Shown here: positions 20,642 through 32,600 of the stretch, piece after piece | Layout: every line of letters starts with the position of its first letter | How positions within the stretch are numbered: the stretch's first letter is position 1 | Assembly (NCBI GenBank): GCA_030248225.1 | Contig: JASANE010018648.1 | Location: 1 to 64,000, forward strand | Length of the DNA stretch: 64,000 nucleotides | From: Trileptium ribeirensis | Lineage: Eukaryota; Nematoda; Enoplea; Enoplida; Thoracostomopsidae | Direction of reading: 5' to 3' | The notes under the pieces: generated by a model | Told to the model about the DNA's origin: nothing | Databases searched by the model: none | What the model saw: the letters and a program-made list of their open reading frames with translations, nothing else | Translations under genes and position numbers: made by a program

Positions 20642-23600
20642 GTATTTACATCCAATGTATATACTTAAACCATTTTTATAAAGCTAATTGTTCTGGTTTA
20701 CATAGTTTTTTGCTTTAGCCGTGTTTAACCAAACTTAGTTTTAATTTTGATAGTTGTTGGCTCAGCTTCGAGGAATTTTACTTCTGCCTCCGCAACAGGT
20801 GCAGTTCTAAAAGTAATTGAATTCTGAATATAGCGGATGAAATGAACGAAGCGAAGAATTCTTGTTAAATTTGAATGACAACGTCCTTTATGGGATTTTT
20901 TCGGATGACACACATAACTTAACTTTGCTGAGCGGATTAATACGCGATATAGCTCATTTGAAAGCTTGAAATCCGTAGTTGTGTCATTCAGTTAAGCGCG
21001 AGTCCGGATTCCAATATCAGACTTAAAGGGTGTTTAAAGTGTGTGGGTCGCGTAGCGAAGGGACCTAAAAATCACTTATTATAATTTATTATATATCTCC
21101 ACAAACGGTGTAGATAGCTATGTCAATTTGGGTTCATTTTATAGATCAAGTAAGCCTCTATAAAACTATAAAATGCTATTTTTTCAGGTTGTGCGATTTG
21201 GTTAAAAGCAATATTTTTGATGAGACCCAAAATACACGAAAAAGCACTATCTCCGTAACTGCTCGATCTATGTGGACGTTATTGGTCGCATTTTGTAGAG
21301 CAATTCATGCAAGGTTTGCAGCGATTTTTATTTGCGCTGCATGATTTTGTCAAAACGGGTTTTTGAATGGACCCAAGGGAGCGAGAATGCACGTAAACGA
21401 CAATATCTCTTCAACCGCTCCACCTATATATGGCCTGTCCGCAGCCCTCCGATAAGTGTAGAGTGAACTTCACGGGGGCGACCATGTTCATTATCGAATA
21501 AAATCTTAAAGTGGGGGATAAATTTTGTTTAAAGATACTAAATGTTTTCATGTAGTTTTTTTGACGTGCATGTAAAAACGACGTTTTAGTATTAGAAATA
21601 GTGGTAATTATGCATGAGTAAACTTAAGCTGCGCCATTTACCATCCTCTTTTGTCAAAAGCTGTTGGCATTCAGTTGTTCACTGAATACAAATTTCATTT
21701 TTGCATTAAAGAACAGAAATTAGTCCGTTCCATATTTCATACACTTTAATTGGAAAATGTTGGCGAACACATTAGTGTTGAAGTACAGGGGCCGAATTGC
21801 ATTCGCTAATGGCGTTATGGAACAGAAATGCGTCGAAATCTGATACTGGCCTGTCCACAGTGGGGGCACCCCCCACTTTCCAAATACCCCATGTCCGCCC
21901 CCCACTCTGCCGAAGCCCACTTTGTTCAAGTAATTCCAAAACTTTTTAATGTCTGAAAATTTATGTTTTTTGTTTGCCAATTGTTTTTTTAAAAGTTAAT
22001 TATTTATCACTATTTATAATGCTAAAATATCGTTTTTTAGCTTGAAAATGCATTCACGTTCACGGCAGTAAAAATGCATGAAAATATGGAAATATTTAGT
22101 ATTTTTAAGCAAAATTTATCCTCCACTTTTAATTTTGCTCCGAGAATGGACATTGGGCCCCTGAAGTTTTTCCCCTTACTTTTCGGAGGGCTGTAAACAG
22201 GTCAGTGATACGGCTATTGAAATTCGAGTTGTTCTGTAACAACGTTTTGTACATGGTGTCAAGAGAATGGTTGGAGACGCATTTTAAGTTTGCTCTTGCA
22301 TTAATGTTTAAAAACCATTTTGCATACGAAAAACATAAATTTTAAGATATAAAAAAGATTCGATTTAGTTGAACATTGTAGGTTTCGGCCGAGCACGGGG
22401 GATTTGGAAAGTGGTGTCCCAGCCCTCCTCCCTGGTAGACAGGCCAGAATATTTGTGTTATTGATGTCATTTTGTAAAGCAATACACTTATTGTTCGACA
22501 TCGTGAGTCTAAATGGGCCGTAAGCGATAATATATATCTTGAACTATTTAAGCAACATGGCTAATATTCGACTTGTTCGTACCTTGATGCTCAATATATC
22601 CGTGCACGTCTCGCTAAATTATATGTTCAACTCTCAGAATTCGTCACCTTGTCGATAAAACATGCTACAAGCTTTATTCGAGTACGGAATTCCTTAACAG
22701 TTACGCTGTAATACTGTAGACAGCTGATGATAGTCTCTCTTGAGCATGACGGTAACTGGTAGAAAACATTATTTGGCTACACGATTTGCCTAATCGGGCA
22801 TAACGACTTAGATGATTATAGATTGAAGAACAGACTTCACAAGACTTGTGGAACACTAGACTATATTTGCACATTCCATATTATTATCACATCTCTCAAC
22901 TGTAGCTGTACAATTGGGGCAAAACGTGTATATACCGGGTGGTAATCGGAATTCTGTTTGGTGAAAGTTCCGTCTGCTGTTCTGGCAAAAAACGAAGTCC
23001 ATAGCTGGGTCGGTAACTAGAATGGAGCCAAGATTTCCAGGATTACTACAGAATAGCTCAATTACTTTTTATAAATTTATGACAGCAGCTTCCGCTTTTG
23101 TTCAGATTTACCAGTTCGTGTTTTCGCTACTTTAAGTAGAATAAATGCTTGCCGCAGAATTTCTTTATGTATATATATAATCCTGTAGGACATGTTCCAA
23201 CTGACCCTGTATTTGAGGCTGCATAGTTTAGGGCCACCCGCGAGAACCTCGGACAGGCATAATTTTTTCACGTTGTAAGGTCCTAAGACATACCGCTTTG
23301 GATACACATCATTTAAATACAATTGCTTTCATCGTATCGACACACCACGAAAATCTATTGACTGATTAATTCTCTACGTATATACTACTAAATTGAAAAC
23401 TCGTCAGAATTTGTCAATTTTTATTGCAGAAATTTAGCAGTTCAGCTTTATGCGGCGCTTCACAGAGTGAACGACAAAACCCAGTGTACGCGTTTAAAAT
23501 TATGAAGCAAACTGAATCAAAGTGTTAAATAAAAGTCTAAGCCTCTGGGTTCTCCAAATTGTTCGGAGGGTCCCCGGTTCGTTCTCCTTGACAAAAATTT

Positions 23601-26600
23601 TTGCTCCTCGCGTCTTGGCAAATGTTTGTTTCCAATCTTTACAAAGTACATAAAATTTGATATCAAAATTTATACTAAAATTCCGTGCTGAAGCAAAAAA
23701 TTTAGCAAATTTACTCAAAATCGTTTTTCCTTCCATCAAAAGCATTGTGGCAATGTCAAGGGTGTGCCAGGAATTTTGAAAGGGGGTGGGGGGTCGCGGC
23801 CCACAGTGGGTACCTAAAAGAGGGGTCGCGCTCGGAAATGTAAAAGCGGGGTCCGGAATTGGTATATTAAGGACGCCATAAACAAGTTAAAAATGCAACT
23901 GTAGCCAAAATAGCGAATTTTTATATAAAAATATGAAGTTTGGCCAAAAATGCGGTTGAAAGTATATAATTGTTTTCTAGTGCGAAAGAGGGTAGTTTTA
24001 GGACAATTTCCGACATGACTTTCAACCGGAATCATTCAGAAAAAATTTTTAGGGTTGAACCAAAAGGGGGGGTTGCGACCCCCGCACCCCCCCCAACCCC
24101 CGGCTACGCCCTTGGGTAATGTTTCTGAGACGATTTCTACAGTTTTCCTGTTGGAAAAATGCCCCGTGACAAAATCTGATGCATCCCTTGGAACCAGAGA
24201 GGCTCCGATACATTCTCTTTGGCAAAGTCTTCAGCGAATGGACACCCACAGTCCGTCGGTCGCCCCAACACGCAAGGAGACTTGGTTACAGCCATACAAG
24301 TTTCTGCAGAATCATCTTCATCAACCAATAACGGCTCTTCAAGTCTTTATGACAACTTTTATTACGTTACAGAAATGTTATTGGTTTCCAGAGGCAATGT
24401 CAGAGACATCTATGGCTGACGTAAGCTCGGATTAAGACTTGAAATTTACTTCAGGCGATTGATCTCGGGGTGGACGCGATTGAACTAGATCTTTCGTTTA
24501 CTCGCGACAATGTACCCGTTGCTTTTCACGACGAGAGTGTCGACCGTGTCACCGATGGTACCGGGCGACTCGAGGATTTGACTTGGGATTTTGTCCAACG
24601 TCTGAACGCGGCACACCATTTCGAGAAGAAAAAGTCAGCAGTTTTCAATACGATTATTTTTGTGCAGTTAGGCATAACTGTCTGACGCGAGTGCTGGCCT
24701 GTCCACAGCCCTCCGAAAAGTGAATGGACTTCGAGGGGCCCCATGTTCATGCTCGGGGGAAAATTAAAAGTGGAGGATAAATTTTGCTTAAAAATACTAA
24801 ATATTTCCATATTTTCATGCATTTTTACTACCGTAAAGGTATTTTCAAGCTAAAAACGATATTTTAGCATTAGAAATAGTGGTAATTAATGTTTCAAAAC
24901 AATTTGCAAACGAAAACAAATTATTAAGACATAAAAAATTTTTGGAATTAGTTGAACATGGGGGTTTAGGCCGAGTGAGGGGGACAGACATGGGGAAAAA
25001 TCTCACGAACATAGGGGGATTTGGAAAGTGGGGGTCCCCCCACCCCCTGTAGTCAGGCCAGGAGTGTTACCAGTATTTGAGTACGAATCTCTCAACCAAT
25101 GGTCTAAAGTATTTTGTTGCTTCTCAAGCCACGAATCACTGGTTCTTCGAGGCTTCCGGAGAAGACTCAATATAGAGTGCTATAGCTCTCAAGAAGGTTT
25201 AGAAATAAGTTTTTGGACCTAGTTACTCAGTAAGTAGGTTTACATGGGTGATTTTGGTATCAGTCGGCGAACCTCGTGGAAATGAGTTGACTGGTGCCTA
25301 ATACGACCGGATCCGGTCATTTCTTCCTGCGATAGCGAAAAATGTTGACTTCAAAATTTAGATTTCGCGTTTTTGCCTTTTTCCCCCAAGCACTAACTTG
25401 CCGTCGATATTGCCTGATGATGTTGAATTTGATACAATTCGAAATAATAGCGCGCATACTTGACAGATGTAACATGTCTTCTGTCTGGAGTTATCTCCGA
25501 AAACCCGGCTAAATTTGGCTCATTTTCGGCAAATAAGTCGGGACGCTTTTCATTTCAATAAGTTCACTTTTGAAGGTGCACAATTTTTTGCTGTTTTTGA
25601 ACCCATTCTCTGCTTGAACCAAAATCTTGTCAAACAAACAAAATATTTTTGTTAGCGTATAGGTACAATGGATCAAATTAAAAATTTTTTATTCTATCAT
25701 TAAAAATGATGAACTATTTTCGTGTTAAACATGACCCTACGCGTTTTTTGACTTATTTTGGTCATTTTTCACGATTTACGGAAATTGAGTGGCTATATAT
25801 CTCGCGAAGCATGAAAAAATAGAAAAAAATCCCCCTAGGTGGTTGTTTGTGATTTATGATTTGGGCCGACTTAGACCGTTTTTGGTCCAAACTTTCTAGT
25901 TCGCGACCTTTGAGCTACTGTTCACCCTTATCCCGCCTTTCTGGTGTCTATTGGAGCCTCTGTAGGCTGCCTGGCACTCCATTCGGGACCCACCACGATA
26001 GCTGAAAAACCTAAAATTGCAACTTTTTGTCAAGTTTAGGTATTTGGATCCCGTTTTTTGATCCAAACTTGCTAGTTGGCCGTCATTGAGCTACTTTGCA
26101 CCTATTTTCGCGTCTCTGGTATCTAGTAGAGCCCTTATGCTGCCTGGTGCCCCATCGGAACCCCTAGTATAGCTGAAAAGACTCAATTGCCAATTTTTTG
26201 GTCAACTTTAGGTGTTTATCCCTTGTTTTTGGTCCAAACTTGGTAGGTTGCGGTCTCTGCACAACTTTCCCCCATATCAAGCCTCTTTTGTGGCCAGAGC
26301 ACCCTTGTGGCTGTGTGGCACCACGTTAGAACCCTCTCTCGGATAGCTGAAAAACCTCAAATTATTATTTTTTTATCTAATTTAGGCGTTTAGACCCGAT
26401 GTTTTAACCCAAACTGGCGAGTTGGTGGCTTTTGAGCTTCTTTTCACTCATATCTCGCCTCTCTGGTGTCTCGCCTCGCTGCCGTTTTTGTCTGGTATCT
26501 CTCGGAACCCTCAAGTTAGCTGAAAATTCTCAAATTAGCATTGTTGGTCAAATTTAGACATTTAATCCCCGGTTTTTTGGTTTAAACTCGCTGGTTGGGG

Positions 26601-29600
26601 CCTTTAAGGTACTTTTCATCTATATACCACCTCTCTGGTGTCCAGCAGAGCACCTGTCACTGTCTGGTATCCCCATATGCACCCAACAATGTTTTAACCC
26701 AAACTGGCGAGTTGGTGGCTTTTGAGCTTCTTTTCACTCATATCTCGCCTCTCTGGTGTCTCGCCTCGCTGCCGTTTTTGTCTGGTATCTCTCGGAACCC
26801 TCAAGTTAGCTGAAAATTCTCAAATTAGCATTGTTGGTCAAATTTAGACATTTAATCCCCGGTTTTTTGGTTTAAACTCGCTGGTTGGGGCCTTTAAGGT
26901 ACTTTTCATCTATATACCACCTCTCTGGTGTCCAGCAGAGCACCTGTCACTGTCTGGTATCCCCATATGCACCCAACAGTATAGTTGAGAAACCTCAAAT
27001 TACTATTTTTTGTTCGAAATTAGGTGTGTAGACCCGGTTTTATTGATTAAAACTTGATATTTTACGGCATTGGAAGTAAACTTGCTATTTTACAGCTTTG
27101 AAACCGAATTTTATCTAAATTCCTCATCTCTTGTTGGGTTCCGGTGACGCCCTGTTTGAGACTAGAGATCCATTGGGATACCTGAAATTCTCCAAATTGC
27201 CACTTTTGACAAATCTATGTATATATTTAGACCTGGTTTTAGGTTCGTAAAAAGTAAACGTAAAATCTAAAGTTAGGTCTGAGTCCATGCTTAGTCTTAT
27301 AGTTAGTTGTATGTTAAACTTTTGGTTTACAGTTGACATTATGAGTAACTCTGCGTTTATCCTGTATATGGAGCTATAGTTCTACATATAAAATGACAAG
27401 AACCTTGCACCACCCGTTTGTCCAAGATAACAGGTCAAGCGCGTGTTCTTAACTTATTATTTCTCTGCTGAAGTAGAAAGATAAAAATTATTTTTGAACC
27501 TTCTAAAGGTAATGCAGTGTTATTAAGACAAAATAATATAGATCTGGGAGATTTACAAGTACTATGTATTCCAGATATTGAGGCTACCAGCAATAGTATT
27601 TTTATCGCGGTATGTTGCTTTCATAATGATCTCTATTTCAATTTCATAAATACATTTTTAATTGTATTTTCGGCATTTATCAATAAAATTTCTTTTATGT
27701 ACAGTATATACGTAGATACTCTTAATTTTGCAACCGTACTTAGCCACGGTACCGCTCACGTAAAAAGGAGCGCAACAAACACTTGTTTTTGTTTGAATGA
27801 AAATTCAGGTTTGCTGTGAAGGCTTCAACGTTTTGCTTATTTTAGGTATTTTAGTGAGTTAAATAACGAAGGACAATTGTTATGATTGAAAAAGCATTTT
27901 TCAGTTTATAACGAACCTATAAAAATTGAACAAGTTTGCTATAACCAGTGGTTCCATTTTCCAATTCTCGTTTGGGGAATTTTTTCTAACTTGTATACGG
28001 AATACGGTTGGCTACACATGGTGGTTCTTCTTATGCTTGCCTTGTATGGTTTTTATCAGCACCACCTTTCATAACATTTTTCAATTTTTTGAATAAATAG
28101 AAAAGCCATATTTACTAAATGTGCTAGTATTTATATATTTATACCCTATTTATGAAAGGAATTAAAATTTAACTGCGAGTTTTTGGTGAAAATGTAACTT
28201 CTGCCATCGCTTGTTGTATCATATGAAATTGGAGAAATGAAATTAGCCGCTGTGTACATCTGTTTCCACAACTTCGGTCGATACGAAATCTTAAAGTGGT
28301 AAATTGAGCAGCAAATGGCGTCCCCGCAACCAATTTCGTAATCAGTGTTGATTTTCCGACCCCAAAATTATAGAAGGATGCGTCATCGTGGTCCGGATTA
28401 GAGTATCCAACCGTATGGTCAATTGATTGTCGGACACTATCCGAACTGAGCCAAAGGCCATTGTAGCATATGGTTGTTGCAGCATATAAGCCCTTACAGT
28501 TTCTACATTGCAGTCGCCTCGATGCTTTATCGCTTATGTGTAGTGCCACTTGCTGTGAAATTCGAGGGTTTTTTATGATGTGTAACCATTTATTCGTTCA
28601 AATTTTTACCGATTTCGGTGCATTTATAGGTCTAAATTTGCTTTCGAACGGATTCCACTGTTCGAGGAAGCCTTGGAGCTTTGCATAAAACATCGAACGC
28701 GATTATTTATCGACGTCAAATCACCACATCCATTGGTAGTTATTTGATTTCTGATTTTTAAATTTCTCTTATGCAGTGTTTGTATTTCTTTAAATGTTAA
28801 CCAACGTTAAAAATAGGCCTGTGTATTTTTAAGCTAAAATTAAGGCTTGTGGATGTCCAATCATTGGTAATCATCCAATCATGGTAAAAATCATTACTGT
28901 GAAAGGACTGTTAATTTAAACAATATTGTTGCCAAGTTAAATACAATCATTGCGTTTACAAATGCGGACTTGCTTTGCGTCGGTCGCTATATGGGGTTGC
29001 TGTATGGAATTTTACTTCAATATAGTTGTAATTATAGCAGTTTTATATCGTTTCTATCGAGTTTGCCGAACAATAAAGCGTCCGCTACCGTTTCTCGGCG
29101 TACACTACTGAACATTTGCTTAACATTTTACGAAATTGTCTATACGTTCATTACGCTGTCGTCTTCACGTGCAGAGTGTAGCGGCACCCAGTAGTAAATA
29201 TTTGGCTAGTGTGTCGATATATAACCTGTGAGCAGATTTTTTCAAAACGGACCCTGGGTCCAGCAAATTTTCTTTGGGTCTATACCTTAAACTCTGAATC
29301 CAAACATACAATTTTTGGCTAGAGAGTTTCACGAATTTTTGCACAATAAAGAAACATAATTACATAGCTAAGATTCTGTGCATGTCCCAAGCTAGGATAA
29401 AGGTTGAGGGTAATTCATGAAACCAACAACAAGCAACTACATACACATGTAAACATGAACGGCAGAAAGCCTTCACTTTGTATTAGAACTTATTAGCAAA
29501 TCCTACGTCTCCGAAGCTGCAACTGCCTTGGGTCCGGCGTGGGTCCAGTAAACATTTTTGGGTCTACGTAAATATATTTTGATCAAGACCCACAATGTGG

Positions 29601-32600
29601 ATCAAAAACGTTTCCTGTGAGGATTGTTTAATACTTAGAAACACCTTCAGCCTTATTTTAGAGAACCGACCAGACAGTGTCTTCAACTATTGTTCAAAGA
29701 GAAATTTGAATTTACTGATTTAACTTGCCCGAACAGTTTTATGATGATACGTGAACATCATGGTTGGTAATTATTTCAATTATTATTTTCTCAAAGTTGT
29801 ATTACTGTTGGTGTGACCTCTGTTAGTCGGCTTAATGTTGAATTTTATTCCTAGATTTAGGACGCAGTGATGGTGATGATTCCTGACTATTTAAAACTGG
29901 CTTGGCGAACGTTGTCAATATCGAAAATGTGTTTAAAACAGTTTTACTTTTTTATATCACTTTTAGTATACAAACATTGCAATATTTAGGGTAACTCGTC
30001 ATTTATTTAGATTTAACGGTCATAGGTATACCTCGAATTTATATGGCTTCTGTCTGATTGATGTGTACATATGCAGGCTGACACTTTTCCGCGTAGCGCT
30101 GACGTAGCGTCAGCCTTGGTCTTTTTAATTTCCTAGACCATTCCGTTTCTTCTGTTTTGTTAAAATGTCTTCCTTGTTCCAAAATTGCATAAGAATCTGC
30201 AATTCAGTCATGTTTTGCGATAGTTACATTGTAGATTGTATATAGTGCATTACGGAAGAGTATGAGACTTCCCTGCACTGTAATATAAACCGTGTTGGAT
30301 GGGATTGGCGTTTTTGGCCTATCTGTTGTGGATCATCATGCACAGACGCCCCAATGTTTGAGGGGAAGCTCGGACCCCCTTATTGGGGGAAGATGGACCC
30401 CCAGTTTTGAGGGGGTCAGTTGAAACGGTATCTGCTTATAAACCGACCACCTCAAAACCTTCATATTACTAACTCTGTTACTTTTATTGCAACACTGAAA
30501 ACTAATAATTACAGGAAGTCTCTTGAAGGAACTTCTCTTTATTTATGACAGCCGAGTATTTCTTGTACGGATTATTTTACTGCTTGAATTTTCATTTTAT
30601 CAGTCGTATTTTGTTGCACTTGTTTTTATTTATTTTAGGCGGTTCCTACGATTGTCAGTTTTTTCAAAAAGTATTCCATTCTCTATGATATAGCTGCTGT
30701 TGCTTCATTCTTTCCGCAGATCGTATACGAAGTAAGCGTATAAGTGATGTGTTCTTGTGTGTGAGATTTGTTAGTTCATTGTCATTGCATGTGTATTAGA
30801 TCGACGAGACGCTGCTGCATTACGCACTTCCAAAACGTAATGCCCATACGACCCCGGGTCTCGAAACATCAAGGGCGGACCTTATGGGTTCTAATTTCTG
30901 GTCTGGGTCGGTCCCAAAAGACTACGGAGCTTAGTAAGCTGCAGGAGCGCATCACAGGATGTGTTCTGATCCTGCCGGACCGGTTGCACACGTAGCCTAA
31001 GCTGGTCTACATTTGAGGACCCTAATAAGGGGTAACGAATGGACGTGTCGGAGTCATCGCCTTTTTCATGGGACACTCACAGCTGGTTCAAATCACGGCG
31101 TGAACTACTAAACCTTCCTAATGACAGCTGCGCTTACCTTACTCGGAAAATGGGACGGGAAAACATACATGTAACACGAGGCGGTAATCAGTTAGTTATC
31201 GAAGCGCCATTTGAGTAACTACTCCCTCGGTACAACTACTACTACTAGGGTACTCCAGTTACACAATAGATTCAGGTAAGCTAAATACGGCACGACAACA
31301 GACAGATTCATATATACGGGTCAAAGCGTATACCATGGGGATTTTAGGGTTTTGATTTTGCTCATCCTAATCAACTGCTATGATAGACGATATGCGAATA
31401 CAGCAAAATAACAAATGGGTTAAAACACGACAGGTTATAATAAAATAGCAGAGGATACGGTTGAACAATCGATATGAATATAATACAAGCAAGAATACAC
31501 ATTAATACAGGTGCAAGTTTGTGAGTTTACAATCGGTACGACTCCTAATTTTGAGTGCGAAGGCGTAGCATTTTCTTTCCTACACGCATACGTATTTACG
31601 AATTATAACTGCGGGTACAACAAGTTTTCGCTAATACAGTGTATAATAAGCTAAACGTAGTTCCAGGTTCCTATGAAATTATACTTCAAATACGGTAACA
31701 AATAACCGAATTTTAGGCTTAAATCTATACTCATTTGCAACCTAAATAAATACGATTTGACGGCCAAATTTCTGCATTTTAAGAAGACGCTGGATCGAGC
31801 AGATCCAGGGAAGAGTACTCAATTGTCGATTTGAGTCTAAAACAGGGTTCACTCAGGACTTTCGTTCACGCTCCGTTCGGCGGAACGATACTCTAAATTC
31901 TTGCCAGAAACTAAGGCTAAACAATAAGTGGTAAAGAAAAGAAATCTTAAATACGACACTCGGAAATGCTAATTCGGGTATTCCACGTCCTAATATGGGT
32001 CTGATAAGTGATATTCGGTTCGTTTACTTCATATATTTACTTAGTCCATTATAGAGTTCCAATTGGATTATTTCTAAAGCTACGGAAGGGTTGAAGGCGT
32101 TGTCTCAGCCTTCAATCTTAAATGCTTAAGACGATCGTACAAACGCAACTCAGTATTCGTGAGCAATTTGACTGATTTGGTGCTGGTCGAGAGGTTCTCA
32201 AGTATATTATATACAAATTTTATTGTTCAGCTTTGGCAAAAAATCGTAATGATTTACTACTCAGTGCGCAAAGGCTATATGCAGGTTGACAAAAGTTTGG
32301 TTAATTTCTTAATCTTGAGAGATAGATACTTGCTTAATCTTTAATCGAAAACAACGGATGCTACGCTTGACCGCGCGAGTAGGCCACTGCTCTGGAGTTA
32401 TTCCAAACTTCCAGAGGTTCAAATGGGCTAAAAGACTTAGCTTACTTGACTAATTTATCAACTAATTGAATGTCTTAACTTAATTTTTTGTAACGGAAGT
32501 CATTTTACGACCACTTCGGATCGCTCACCGTCGCTACGACGCGACGGTACTAGTGTGGGACGAGTTCAGGCGCGTCCCTAATTCAAGCAAAGCCTGTGCG

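Larger units (their letters stand above)
21430..22447. mobile_element. MITE-A, outer copy, split by MITE-B
   Basis: The left end ATGGCCTGTCCGCAG and the right end GGTAGACAGGCCAG (reverse complement CTGGCCTGTCTACC) are MITE-A termini. Flanks TATAT and AATAT are a near-match 5-bp duplication. The interior matches the intact copy at 24,694-25,061 until GTGGTAATTA at 21,610, where MITE-B intervenes, and resumes at 22,301 with TTAATGTTT. Without the insertion it would be about 325 bp. Confidence 0.85.

Noticed and set aside
24055..24435. 126-codon + frame just before exon 2
   Set aside because: It begins in a poly-C tract. Overlapping frames are open on both strands, and it shares no motif with GDE1. 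It ends before the clear exon 2 acceptor.
27517..27819. 100-codon + frame in intron 2 as an extra exon
   Set aside because: Exon 2 and exon 3 join in phase with family-like spacing without it, and its sequence is low-complexity and hydrophobic.
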